This document shows, in pieces, positions 44,579 to 52,716 of a DNA stretch of 64,000 nucleotides (position 1 is its first letter; every line of letters starts with the position of its first letter). A program made the position numbers and the translations under genes. Below the pieces are notes generated by a model. The model was not told where the DNA came from, made no database searches, and was given only the letters and a program-made list of their open reading frames with translations. Source of the DNA: Streptomyces sp. BHT-5-2 (GTDB lineage Bacteria; Actinomycetota; Actinomycetes; Streptomycetales; Streptomycetaceae); assembly GCF_019774615.1 (NCBI RefSeq), contig NZ_CP081496.1, forward strand, positions 4,030,001-4,094,000. Direction: 5' to 3'.

Positions 44579-45112
44579 ATGACTGACCTGGGATCCGTCG
44601 CCTGGCCACCTGCCCCCATCAGGACCGAGCGGCTCGTGCTCCGCGAGCCCGAGGCCGGGGATCGTCCGGCGTTCATCGAGCTGTTCGCCTCGCCGGAGGT
44701 GGGCGCCTACGTGGGCGGCCCTCGACCGCGTGGTGAATTAGAGCGCGCCTTGCCTGAGACGCCTGAGAGGCGCCCCGGCCTTTTCGTGGTCGAGCTCGAC
44801 GGAGCGATGATCGGCACCGTCGAGCTCAACCGACGCGCCCCGGAACGTCGGAGCAATGTCCGTCCGGACGCCGGGGAGGCCGAGCTCGGCTATCTGTTCC
44901 TGCCACAGGCATGGGGACGTGGGTACGCCGCCGAGGCGTGCGCGGCGGTACTCGGCTGGTTCGCCGAGGCGCTGCCCGGCGAACCGGTGGTGCTCTGCAC
45001 CCAGACCGCCAACGAACGCTCGATGCGCCTCGCGGCAACGCTGGGGTTCACCGAAGTGCAACGGTTCGAGGCGTGGGGCGCCGAACAGTGGATGGGCATG
45101 TTGCGCTCCTGA
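44579..45112 (+). CDS. GNAT-family N-acetyltransferase with a TTA codon
   Basis: A 177-residue acetyltransferase of the RimJ/RimL type: IRTERLVLREPEAGDRP at the start, ELGYLFLPQAWGRGYAAEA for the acetyl-CoA loop, and NERSMRLAATLGF near the end. The substrate is unknown. Codon 54 (44738-44740) is TTA, the rare leucine codon read by the bldA tRNA in Streptomyces, so translation may be tied to development. The longer reading upstream from 44468 lacks similarity to the family. Confidence 0.88.
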   Translation: MTDLGSVAWPPAPIRTERLVLREPEAGDRPAFIELFASPEVGAYVGGPRPRGELERALPETPERRPGLFVVELDGAMIGTVELNRRAPERRSNVRPDAGEAELGYLFLPQAWGRGYAAEACAAVLGWFAEALPGEPVVLCTQTANERSMRLAATLGFTEVQRFEAWGAEQWMGMLRS

Positions 45113-45219
45113 TCCCGGCCCGGGCTGCCGTCTCTCAGTGACATACGCCGTTCGTTCTCGTCTCACCTACGCAGCCGATGAGATCTGCTTGGATGCCAAC
45201 CGCCAATAGTCCGGCGGAT

Positions 45220-45675
45220 TCAGGACTGATCGCCGCCCGACCCACCGAGGCCGTCCAGCAGCGCGGGCAGGCGGCCGAGTGCATGGAACGTGCCGAGTGA
45301 GTCCATGTAGTCGAGAGCCTGCACGATCAGGCCGTCACGCACCCGCAGGATCAGGAGGCCGGTGACGGCAACGGGGGCGGCGCCGGATTCCAACGTCGCG
45401 GTAGCCCCCCATTGCCCGATCACGACCTCGGGGTCGGTGCTGTCGAAGAGAACGACGTCGTGTATCTCCTGGAGCCGTACCGAGGTGGCGCTCCAAGCCG
45501 CCCGGTAGCCGGCCCGGACCTCTTCCCGGCCGTGGTAGCGAGGGGGTCTGCCCGGTGCGAGGAAGGGGAACTCGTGGACGGCGTCGGGTGCGTAGAGGTC
45601 GGCCAGATCGTCCGCGGACCAGGCGAGCATCGCCCGGTGGAAGGCGGCAAGTACGTCACGCGGTGACGAAGGCAT
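45220..45675 (-). CDS. SnoaL/NTF2-like protein
   Basis: A 151-residue small alpha+beta protein with the SnoaL-like pattern: DVLAAFHRAMLAWSADDLADLYAPDAVHEFPF, then YHGREEVRAGY and a C-terminal LRVRDGLIVQALDYMD. Members range from polyketide cyclases to proteins of unknown role. It is too far from the PKS to assign to it. ATG start at 45675. Confidence 0.8.
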   Translation of the reverse strand: MPSSPRDVLAAFHRAMLAWSADDLADLYAPDAVHEFPFLAPGRPPRYHGREEVRAGYRAAWSATSVRLQEIHDVVLFDSTDPEVVIGQWGATATLESGAAPVAVTGLLILRVRDGLIVQALDYMDSLGTFHALGRLPALLDGLGGSGGDQS

Positions 45676-45872
45676 GGTGGACTCCGATCGGAGAGCGGGA
45701 GACGGCGCGGCCACCGTACGCCGTCAGCGGTCGAGTTGCCGGAAAAGCGTTCAGAAGGCGTGGGTTGAGCAACGCGTTGTGCAGTTGGCTTGCCCCGTCT
45801 GCTCACCGCGGGGCGACTGCTCGGGCCACTCGGCGCGCGCCCGTTGCCGCGGGACGGTCCGGACGCGGCCCG

Positions 45873-47030
45873 TCAGCGACCTCGGCGGGCGTTGAGTCGG
45901 GCGGCCTGGCGGGTCAGGTGGTCGCGTTCGGCGAGGTTGGGTGCCTTGTGGGCCGCCTCGGTGTACAGCCGGGCCGCCGTCGCCAGGTCGCCGTCGCGCT
46001 CGTGGAGGTACGCCGCCACCGCGGCGTGGCGGGGCAGTGCGGCGTCCAGCGCGGCGAGTGCCGCCAGGCCGGCGCGCGGCCCGTCGGCCTCGCCGACGGC
46101 CACTGCGCGGTTGAGCCGGACGATGGGGTTGTCGGTCAGCCGTGTGAGCTCGTCGTACCACTCGACGATCTGCGCCCAGTCGGTCTCCTCGGCGGTGGGC
46201 GCGTCGGCGTGCAGGGCGGCGATGGCGGCCTGGGCCTGGAACTCGCCCAGTCGGTCGCGGGCGAGGGCCGCCTGGAGGATGGCGACGCCCTCGGCGATCG
46301 CCCTCGTGTCCCACCGGCCGCGGTCCTGCTCGGCGAGCGGTACCAGGCTGCCGTCGGGCGCGGTCCGGGCGGCCCGGCGGGCGTGGTGGAGCAGCATGAG
46401 CGCGAGCAGACCGGCCACCTCGGGGTGGTCGATGGCAGCCGCCAGCTGCCGGGTGAGCCGGATGGCCTCGGCGGCGAGGTCGACGTCGCCGGAGTAGCCC
46501 TCGTTGAAGACCAGGTAGAGGACGCGCAGCACGGTGGCGACGTCGCCGGTCCGATCGAACCGCACGCCGGCCACCGTGCGCTTGGCCCGGCTGATGCGCT
46601 GCGCCATCGTCGTTTCGGGCACCAGGTATGCCTGGGCGATCTGACGGGTGGTCAGCCCGCCGACGGCGCGCAGCGTGAGCGCGACTGCGGACGACGGGGT
46701 CAGGGAAGGGTGGGCGCACAGGAAGTAGAGCTGGAGCGTGTCGTCGCTCGTGGGCGTGGGCCCGGGCGTCGGCTCCTGGTCGACGAGGTTCTCACGTCGG
46801 CGGCGGGCGGCATCCGCCCGGGCCTGGTCGAGGAACTTGCGCCAGGCGACGGTGACCAGCCAGCCCTTCGGGTCCCGTGGCCGGTCGGCCGGCCAGACCC
46901 GCACCGCCTCGACCAGCGCGTCCTGCACGGCGTCCTCGGCCGCCGCGAAGTCGGCTCCGCGGCGGACGAGGATGGCGAGCACGCCCGGCGTGAGGCTGCG
47001 GAGCAGTGCCTCGTCCATGGTTGAGGTCAT
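45873..47030 (-). CDS. ECF sigma factor with TPR-like C-terminal extension (ECF42-like)
   Basis: A 385-residue sigma factor. Sigma-2 (about 5-75) includes DAVQDALVEAVRVWP. Sigma-4 (about 115-165) includes LTLRAVGGLTTRQIAQAYLV and ETTMAQRISRAK. The remaining 220 residues form a helical extension ending in DLATAARLYTEAAHKAPN, as in ECF42 proteins. These lack a classical anti-sigma factor and usually sit beside DGPF/YCII proteins, as here: the start overlaps the stop of the DGPF gene (ATGA). The extension is thought to control activity. The regulon is unknown. Confidence 0.9.
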   Translation of the reverse strand: MTSTMDEALLRSLTPGVLAILVRRGADFAAAEDAVQDALVEAVRVWPADRPRDPKGWLVTVAWRKFLDQARADAARRRRENLVDQEPTPGPTPTSDDTLQLYFLCAHPSLTPSSAVALTLRAVGGLTTRQIAQAYLVPETTMAQRISRAKRTVAGVRFDRTGDVATVLRVLYLVFNEGYSGDVDLAAEAIRLTRQLAAAIDHPEVAGLLALMLLHHARRAARTAPDGSLVPLAEQDRGRWDTRAIAEGVAILQAALARDRLGEFQAQAAIAALHADAPTAEETDWAQIVEWYDELTRLTDNPIVRLNRAVAVGEADGPRAGLAALAALDAALPRHAAVAAYLHERDGDLATAARLYTEAAHKAPNLAERDHLTRQAARLNARRGR

Positions 47031-47434
47031 TCCGTGATCGTGGGCGGTGCGGCCAGGAACGGGCGCAGCTCGAGCCACTCGTGGATCGGCTTTCCGCCCG
47101 CCCCAGGGGCGGCCGACAGTTCCCCGGCCAGCTCGACGGCGCGTTCGTAGCTGTCGACGTCGATCATCATCCAGCCGGCGATGAGGTCCTTGGTCTCGGC
47201 GAACGGGCCGTCGGTGACCGGCGGGCGCCCCTCACCGTCGTAGCGGACCCATGCCCCCTCGGGGGCGAGCGCCTGGCCGTCGACGAACTCTCCGGTCTTC
47301 TCCAGCCGGGCCGCGAAGTCCTGCATGTACTGCACATGCGCCGAGATCTCTTCCGGCGTCCACTGGTCCATGGGCACGTCGTTGACCGCCGCCGGGGCGC
47401 CGCGGTAGTGCTTGAGCAACAGGTACTTGGCCAT
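47027..47434 (-). CDS. DGPF/YCII-domain protein, ECF partner
   Basis: A 135-residue protein with the characteristic VTDGPFAETKDLIAGW motif in a YCII-like ferredoxin fold. Start ATG at 47434. It is the first gene of a two-gene operon with the ECF42-like sigma factor. DGPF proteins are the standard companions of this sigma group; their biochemical role is not settled. Confidence 0.9.
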   Translation of the reverse strand: MAKYLLLKHYRGAPAAVNDVPMDQWTPEEISAHVQYMQDFAARLEKTGEFVDGQALAPEGAWVRYDGEGRPPVTDGPFAETKDLIAGWMMIDVDSYERAVELAGELSAAPGAGGKPIHEWLELRPFLAAPPTITE

Positions 47435-47930
47435 AGCGTTCCTCCTCGCTGGTGCGACCCATTGTGGTCGCGTTCGTCCCGGGGACGGAGCCGGGTACGG
47501 GTTCTCGACATCGCCGTCCGAGATTTTTTTGGGCTCTTCTGGATGGGCCCGGGCCAGCCGTCTCGGCGCGGGTCCTGCCACGTCCAACGAATGGCGCGAC
47601 AAGCGGGTGCGTGAGGGCCAGGCCGGAGAACGAGGCGTTGTCGATCCCGACCGCCTCCGGGCCGCTGCTGTCAGCGAGCGAGCACACACCGCCCCGGCGA
47701 TCCGACGCCGCGCTCCTCATAGTCCACATCCACCCTTCTGGGCACCGGCCCGCCTGACTTCCCTCGTAGTAATGCACTTGCATCGGTTCCCGTCATAGGA
47801 TGTGATGCAACTGCATCAGAACGAACGCAGCCGATGCCACGCCTGGGCATGGCACGTCATGGCGCGACGAGGGAGAGGGGGCAGGGCCGCGCGCTCACCA
47901 AGAGGGCGGAGCGAGCGGCCCGGCGACGCG
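47435..47930. other. divergent promoter region, DGPF/sigma operon versus amidase
   Basis: These 496 bases hold no convincing gene. The right half carries the palindromic sites listed separately, which would serve the amidase. A run of seven T residues at 47524-47530 is the only homopolymer in the area. Confidence 0.6.
47772..47818. promoter_or_regulatory. paired palindromic operator upstream of amidase
   Basis: A perfect 16-bp palindrome TGATGCA-AC-TGCATCA lies at 47803-47818. A related site, ATGCACTTGCATC, lies at 47772-47784, about three helical turns upstream. Symmetry and spacing suit a dimeric repressor of the TetR or MarR kind. The sites are 110-160 bp before the amidase start. No regulator gene is adjacent, so the cognate protein is elsewhere. 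Confidence 0.65.
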
Positions 47931-49343
47931 ATGAAGACCGAACTGTGGAAGTTGAACGCGACCGAGCTGGGCGCGGCCGTCGCCCGAGGCGAGACCTCGG
48001 CCGCCGAAGTGGTCGAAAGTCATCTGGAGCGCATCGCGGCGGTGAACCCGACCGTGAACGCCGTCACCCAGCTCATGGCGGACAGCGCCCGCGAAGCCGC
48101 GCGCACAACCGACCGGCGCCGCGCGGCGGGAGAGCAGCTCGGCCCACTGGCCGGAGTGCCCTTCACCGTCAAGGAGAACATCCACGTGGCCGGCTGGCCG
48201 ACCACACACGGTGTGCCGAAGTTGCGCGATCACGTGGCCGAGGCCGACTCCCCGCCGGTGCGCCGGCTCCGTGCCGCGGGAGCGATCCCGATCGGCCACG
48301 CCAACATGCCCGATCTGGCGATCTCTTCGGACCCCGCGAGCCAGCTGTACGGCAGGACGTTCAACCCCTGGGACCGGTCGAAGACCCCGGGCGCGAGCAG
48401 CAGCGGCGACGCGGTCGCGGTGGCGGTCGGCATGGCGGCGCTGGGACTTGGCAACGACTCCGGCGGCTCGGTGCGCATGCCCGCCGTCTTCAACGGAGTG
48501 GCGGGACTGGCGCCGAGCCACGGCCGCTTCGCCGCCGACCACCGCGTGAGGGGCCAGGAGCCGATGCTGGCCTCCCAACTCATCCCCGTCGACGGCCCGA
48601 TCGCGCGCTCGGTCGCCGACCTGCGCGCGGCCTACGAGGCGCTGGCGGGCGCGGACCCGGAGGACCCGCGCGCGGTCCCGGTACCTGCATACGGACCCGA
48701 CCCCGCCGGCCCTCTCAAGGTCGGCGTCGTGGCCGACCCGGCCGGAATCGGTGTCCACCCCCAGATCCGTGCCGCCGTCGACGAGGCGGCCACCGCGCTG
48801 GAACGGGCGGGTTACGCCGTGGAGGAGGTGCAGATCCCCCGGCTGACCGAGGCCCTGGAGTGTTACGGCAAGCTCATCATGACGGAGTTCGGCGTGAAGT
48901 GGCCCCGCATGAGGCAGTTGCTCACCGAGAAGGGCGCCCAGCACCTCGACCTGTTCATGGAACGCACCCCGCACACCGATCTCGCCGAGTTCCTCCGGCA
49001 GACCGGCGTCCGGCTCGGCATCCAGCGCGACTGGGCCGAGCTCCTGGACACCTGCCCGCTGCTCCTCGGAGCGGCCTGCCCCCAGCCCGTGCCCGGGGCC
49101 GACCTGCTCCCCGACGACACCGATGCCGACAGCCACGCCCGGATGATGCTGGCGGGAGCCCTGTGCACCGCGACGTCCCTCGTCGGCGTACCTGCGGTGA
49201 GCGTGCCCACCGGGTTCGCGGACGGCATGCCGCAAGGCGTCCAGCTCATCGGCCAGATGTACCGCGAGGACCGGTGCCTGGAGGCCGCCGAGGTGATCGA
49301 GCGTCACTTCGGCGTGCTCGCACCCATCGACCCGCGCCCGTAA
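47931..49343 (+). CDS. amidase-signature family hydrolase
   Basis: A 470-residue amidase. The Ser-cisSer-Lys triad is visible: Lys81 in TVKENIHVAG, the cis-Ser in PGASSSGD (about 156) and nucleophile Ser180 in GNDSGGSVRMP. The usual GGSSGGS loop reads GASSSGD here, a mild departure that could affect substrate choice. Such enzymes cleave amides or nitrile-derived amides; the substrate is not predictable. The ATG at 47931 starts the conserved domain but lacks a strong ribosome site; an in-frame start further upstream near 47802 would overlap the palindrome. Confidence 0.87.
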   Translation: MKTELWKLNATELGAAVARGETSAAEVVESHLERIAAVNPTVNAVTQLMADSAREAARTTDRRRAAGEQLGPLAGVPFTVKENIHVAGWPTTHGVPKLRDHVAEADSPPVRRLRAAGAIPIGHANMPDLAISSDPASQLYGRTFNPWDRSKTPGASSSGDAVAVAVGMAALGLGNDSGGSVRMPAVFNGVAGLAPSHGRFAADHRVRGQEPMLASQLIPVDGPIARSVADLRAAYEALAGADPEDPRAVPVPAYGPDPAGPLKVGVVADPAGIGVHPQIRAAVDEAATALERAGYAVEEVQIPRLTEALECYGKLIMTEFGVKWPRMRQLLTEKGAQHLDLFMERTPHTDLAEFLRQTGVRLGIQRDWAELLDTCPLLLGAACPQPVPGADLLPDDTDADSHARMMLAGALCTATSLVGVPAVSVPTGFADGMPQGVQLIGQMYREDRCLEAAEVIERHFGVLAPIDPRP

Positions 49344-49355
49344 CCCGGGCGCGCA

Positions 49356-49394
49356 CCGGTGTCCGCCCTGGCGACGGGGCAGGGCGGACACCGG
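49356..49394 (+). terminator. strong hairpin terminator after amidase
   Basis: Perfect 15-bp arms (CCGGTGTCCGCCCTG and CAGGGCGGACACCGG) with a 9-base loop, 12 bases past the amidase stop. Confidence 0.9.
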
Positions 49395-49427
49395 AACCCG
49401 GCCGCATGCGGTCGCAGGGGGGCAAGA

Positions 49428-49530
49428 CATCCCACGCGGATGGGAGTCTGCCGCGATGTCGGCGCGGTCGTCGTCGCCGTCCACTACCGCCGCTCCCCCG
49501 AGCACCCCTTCCCCGCCGCATACAACGACT
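49428..49530 (+). pseudogene. fragment of an HSL-type alpha/beta hydrolase
   Basis: In one frame the DNA encodes CRDVGAVVVAVHYRRSPEHP and then FPAAYND. This is the stretch that follows the HGG oxyanion motif in hormone-sensitive-lipase-like esterases (DYRLAPEHPFPAA). Nothing before or after matches the family, so only about 30 residues survive. Confidence 0.6.
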
Positions 49531-49571
49531 CAACCGAGCTGACGAACGACCGGGCGCGCCGCCAGAACCGT

Positions 49572-49600
49572 TGAACTCCCTTTGGCAGGGAGCGAGTTCA
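49572..49600 (-). terminator. hairpin near the 3' end of the TetR gene
   Basis: TGAACTC faces GAGTTCA, with an inner pairing CTCCCT/AGGGAG around a short loop. It lies 38 bases past the stop of the minus-strand TetR gene. Confidence 0.6.
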
Positions 49601-49637
49601 GCGTTCCCGACACGAAACCGCCTTCCGGAAGGGCGGC

Positions 49638-50294
49638 TCAACCGTGCGTTGCGTTCCTCGGCTCAGCCGTCCCCTTGGGAACCGCCGTTGCCGCCTCCCC
49701 CGCCGACGGACGCAGTCCCAGTCCCTGCGTCAGCAACGTGTGGACCAGTTCGACGAGTTGCTCCTGCGGCACGGAGTCGAGGGCGCGCAACGTACCCGCC
49801 TGGCGCCCCAGGGCGATGCCTGCGAGTGCCGCCCCCGCGACCTCGGCGCGGAGTTCCGGGTCGGGGACGCCCTCGTGGGCGAGCCGATCGGCGAGCGGGG
49901 TGACGAGTCGGCGGTAGAGCTGTTCGCGGGCCGCCTGTTGCAGTGTGGGGTCGTCCTGCGACAGGACCGCCGTGCGCAGCACCGGACCCGGTGCCTTGCG
50001 ACCGGTGCCGCCGAGCAGCTCGCCCAACCGCACCGGGTCGAGCGCGTCCGCAACGCCGTCCGTCGCGCTCCGTGCCTCCATGGCGGCGATGTACAGCTTG
50101 GTCTTGCTGCCGAAGTACCGGGCGATGAGTGCGGCGTCCACGCCGGCGCGCTCACCGATCTCCCTGGTGGTGGTGCGCTCAAAACCACGGTCGGCGAAGA
50201 GTTCCACGGCCGCTTCCAACAGGAGCCGCCGGCTTCGTTCCGCGTCGCGCCGGCGCCGCGTGGGTGAGGACGTCGAGCTCGGACCGCCGGTCAT
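49638..50294 (-). CDS. TetR-family regulator of the divergent MFS exporter
   Basis: A 218-residue repressor. The N-terminal helix-turn-helix lies at about residues 20-65 (AAVELFADRGFERTTTREIG, then LIARYFGSKTKLY). The C-terminal domain resembles the TetR_C group with a helical ligand pocket. It is divergent from an MFS transporter, with a perfect palindrome in the shared region, so it probably represses that exporter and itself. The ATG at 50294 is preferred over an in-frame extension to 50372. Confidence 0.87.
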   Translation of the reverse strand: MTGGPSSTSSPTRRRRDAERSRRLLLEAAVELFADRGFERTTTREIGERAGVDAALIARYFGSKTKLYIAAMEARSATDGVADALDPVRLGELLGGTGRKAPGPVLRTAVLSQDDPTLQQAAREQLYRRLVTPLADRLAHEGVPDPELRAEVAGAALAGIALGRQAGTLRALDSVPQEQLVELVHTLLTQGLGLRPSAGEAATAVPKGTAEPRNATHG

Positions 50295-50440
50295 TTCTGC
50301 CCGTCCAATGCCTGGTGGGAGGGGTGCTGGGGGTACGCGGCAAGGGTATCCGGCCCGCTCCGGGACAGACACGGGGCGGGTCTCTTCCGGACTCCCCCCG
50401 CCGGTCCACCGGCCGGGGGACGCGAGATGCCTCGAAGTTT

Positions 50441-50469
50441 GTCATCATGTGATGACATCGCTTGATGAC
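50441..50469. promoter_or_regulatory. operator between TetR and MFS genes
   Basis: Perfect 16-bp palindrome GTCATCA-TG-TGATGAC at 50441-50456, followed by the half-site TGATGAC at 50463-50469. It lies 24-52 bp before the MFS ATG, next to its ribosome site, so bound repressor would block transcription of the exporter. Confidence 0.8.
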
Positions 50470-50492
50470 AACTTTCGGAGGTCCTTCCCGTC

Positions 50493-51917
50493 ATGAGCAC
50501 CGCAGCTATCGACTCAGCGGGCGCGCGCACCGGGCCCGACGCCCTCGTGAGGTCGTTGGTCTTCATGGGCATGGCACTCGCCGTGATCAGCAGCCTGGGA
50601 GCGCCGCTCGTGCCCCAGATAGCCGGGGCGTACCACGTGTCGCTGTCGCAGGCTCAGTGGTCCCTCACCATCACGCTGTTGACAGGCACCGTCGCCACCC
50701 CGGTACTGGGTCGTCTCGGGGACGGGCCGCACCGTCGCAGCGCCACCTTGGTGGCTGTCGCCGCGTCCGCTCTCGGGTGTGCGCTGGCCGCCCTGCCGCT
50801 CGGCTTCGGCGTCCTGCTCGTCGGCCGGGCCCTGCAAGGAGCGGGCATCGGCGTGATTCCCCTGGCCATCACGACCGCGCGTGACGCGCTGTCGCCCGAA
50901 CGTGGTCGGCGCACCGTTGCCATGCTGTCGATCACCACCGCGGCGGGTGTCGGTCTCGGCTACCCGCTCACCGGACTGATCGCCCAGGGCATCGGACTGC
51001 GCGCGGCCTTCTGGTTCGGGGCCGTGATCAGTGCGATCTCGTTCGTCGTCGGCCTTCGGGTGCTGCCTCGCAGCGGCCACCTGCGTCGCCGGCCGCTCGA
51101 CCTGCCCGGCGCCTGCCTCCTCGGCTCGGGACTGACCGGGCTGATGCTGGTGCTCTCCGAAGGCGGCACATGGGGCTGGGCGTCCGGCAGGCTGTTGGGA
51201 CTGCTCGGACTGTCCGTGGTGCTGCTGGCCGCCTGGGCCGTTCACGAACTGCGCTGTGCCCACCCGCTGATCGATCTCCGCGTCGCGCGGTACCGGTCGG
51301 TCATGGTGGCCAACCTCGTCATAGCGGTGCTCGGGGTCGCCATGTATCTCCTGATGTCACTGGTCACGCGGTTGGCACAGACACCGGTGCACACCGGCTA
51401 CGGCTTCGGGGCCTCGGTCGCGGTCACCGGACTGGCCCTGCTGCCCTTCTCCGCCACCAGCGTCGCCGCCAGCCGTGCAGAGCACCGACTGTCGCGCCGA
51501 CTGTCCCCGCGCACCGTGCTCGCACTGTCGTGCCTGATCTGTCTCGGGGCCCTCGTCTTCTTCACACTGGCCCACTCGGCCCTCTGGCAGCTGTTCGTGG
51601 CCATGGGGATGGCCGGCCTGGGCGTCGGCTGCGGCTTTGCCGTGATCCCGCAGCTCATCGTCCTCGCCGTGCCGGCCACGGAGACCGGCAGCGCGATGAG
51701 CTTCAACCAGGTCCTGCGCTGCGTCGGCTACACCGTCGGAAGCGCCCTGAGCGCCACGGTGCTGCAGTCCCACACCGCCGCCGGGCAGCTCCTGCCGACG
51801 GCCGGCGGTTACTCCGCCGCCGGACTGGTCGGCGTCCTCAGTGCTGCTGCGGCCGTCCTCATCGCGTTGGTGTTCAGCCCCCGTCTCCACCCGGCCGCCG
51901 TCGCCGAGACCGGCTGA
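50493..51917 (+). CDS. MFS exporter, DHA2-like
   Basis: A 474-residue membrane transporter with about 12-14 hydrophobic segments. Motif A-like GRLGDGPHRRSATL lies after the second segment, and the motif C region GYPLTGLIAQGIG in the fifth. Drug:H+ antiporters of this kind export toxic compounds. Start ATG at 50493 behind GGAGG. Control by the divergent TetR protein is inferred from the operator. The substrate is unknown. Confidence 0.88.
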   Translation: MSTAAIDSAGARTGPDALVRSLVFMGMALAVISSLGAPLVPQIAGAYHVSLSQAQWSLTITLLTGTVATPVLGRLGDGPHRRSATLVAVAASALGCALAALPLGFGVLLVGRALQGAGIGVIPLAITTARDALSPERGRRTVAMLSITTAAGVGLGYPLTGLIAQGIGLRAAFWFGAVISAISFVVGLRVLPRSGHLRRRPLDLPGACLLGSGLTGLMLVLSEGGTWGWASGRLLGLLGLSVVLLAAWAVHELRCAHPLIDLRVARYRSVMVANLVIAVLGVAMYLLMSLVTRLAQTPVHTGYGFGASVAVTGLALLPFSATSVAASRAEHRLSRRLSPRTVLALSCLICLGALVFFTLAHSALWQLFVAMGMAGLGVGCGFAVIPQLIVLAVPATETGSAMSFNQVLRCVGYTVGSALSATVLQSHTAAGQLLPTAGGYSAAGLVGVLSAAAAVLIALVFSPRLHPAAVAETG

Positions 51918-51938
51918 GCATGCCGCCCTGGTGCGGCC

Positions 51939-51969
51939 CTTGCGGTCCCTGCGGCCCCACTGCCGCAAG
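51939..51969 (+). terminator. candidate hairpin after MFS gene
   Basis: Seven-bp arms CTTGCGG and CCGCAAG with a 17-base GC-rich loop, about 20 bases past the exporter stop. Weaker than the other terminators listed. Confidence 0.4.
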
Positions 51970-52280
51970 AGTCGTGCCGGGGCAGCCGACTTGGCCCCGC
52001 TCGCGGTGTTCCCCGGCTTCGGAATCGGTCCGCTGCCGGAAGCCGTCCGGGTCCAGGCAGCCCTGTCGCTCCGGCCCCACGAACGCGGCGGATATCCGGC
52101 CGACGAGTCCGGCCCTCTGACGTCGCGATCGCCCACCGGTCGGGCCCCGAGCCCGCGGCGCTCGTCCTCGTCTCCGGCCTGGAGGCGTGGCTCACCGGTA
52201 TCGCCTACGACGTCACCCGTGTCGACCGGGTGCCGGACGACCTGCACGCCGACCGGACCGCGGACGTCCACCACGGATAG
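51970..52280 (+). pseudogene. possible frameshifted gene remnant, unrecognised
   Basis: Two coding-like stretches lie in adjacent frames: one around 51990-52110 (PLPEAVRVQAALSLRPHERG) and one from about 52109 to the TAG at 52278 (LVLVSGLEAWLTGIAYDVTR). Joining them needs one frameshift near 52105. There is no start or ribosome site. I do not recognise the family. Confidence 0.3.
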
Positions 52281-52282
52281 CC

Positions 52283-52363
52283 CACGCAGTGAGTAGTTCA
52301 CGCGGCGATAGTTCACGCAGTGAGTAGTTCACGCGCGAAAAATTCACGCAGCGAAAGTCACGT
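52283..52363. repeat. phased TTCACGC repeats
   Basis: TTCACGC starts at 52297, 52312, 52328 and 52343, with a degenerate copy (GTCACGT) at 52357. The spacing is 14 to 16 bp. Two of the units lie in a larger 22-bp direct repeat (52283-52304 and 52314-52335, beginning CACGCAGTGAGTAG). Confidence 0.75.
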
Positions 52364-52418
52364 GGCGCCCCGATATCCACGGAGCATTCTCTTCGCTCAT
52401 CAGAGAATTCCGAGGAGG

Positions 52419-52448
52419 CGCGACATAGACGCGACATAGACGCGACAT
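52419..52448. repeat. 11-bp tandem repeat CGCGACATAGA
   Basis: Two full copies (52419-52429 and 52430-52440) and an eight-base partial third copy (52441-52448). It lies about 270 bp upstream of the secreted-protein start. Confidence 0.8.
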
Positions 52449-52716
52449 CACCATACCGGCTTCCCCGTGGACATCAGCCCCCTGAGCACGGAATTTGCAC
52501 GAAGATTCTCTCTAACCTCGACTAGAATTTTTCACGTTTCCGCACGGAACCTCGGAGGTCAATTCCCCCTCCCACCCGAGATGATTTCCGTGAGCGCCGC
52601 CACTTCCGCCACGCTTTACTCATTCTTGGTCGTCATTCCCTTTCGTTTCCTGCGAGAGTTCCAGCGTTCCGTCCGGAAATGAAAGAAGCGCAGGAATCAA
52701 GAATGGAGACCGATGC

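Larger units (their letters stand above)
52281..52716. other. repeat-rich, less GC-rich upstream region of secreted-protein gene
   Basis: This 436-base stretch has clearly lower GC than its neighbours and no convincing gene. It holds the phased TTCACGC repeats (52283-52363), a 7-bp hairpin ATTCTCT/AGAGAAT with a 9-base loop (52386-52408) and an 11-bp tandem repeat (52419-52448). The promoter of the secreted-protein gene should lie within it. Confidence 0.6.

Noticed and set aside
47895..49505. Long minus-strand frame opposite the amidase gene.
   Set aside because: Shadow of a gene with intact catalytic motifs on the plus strand.
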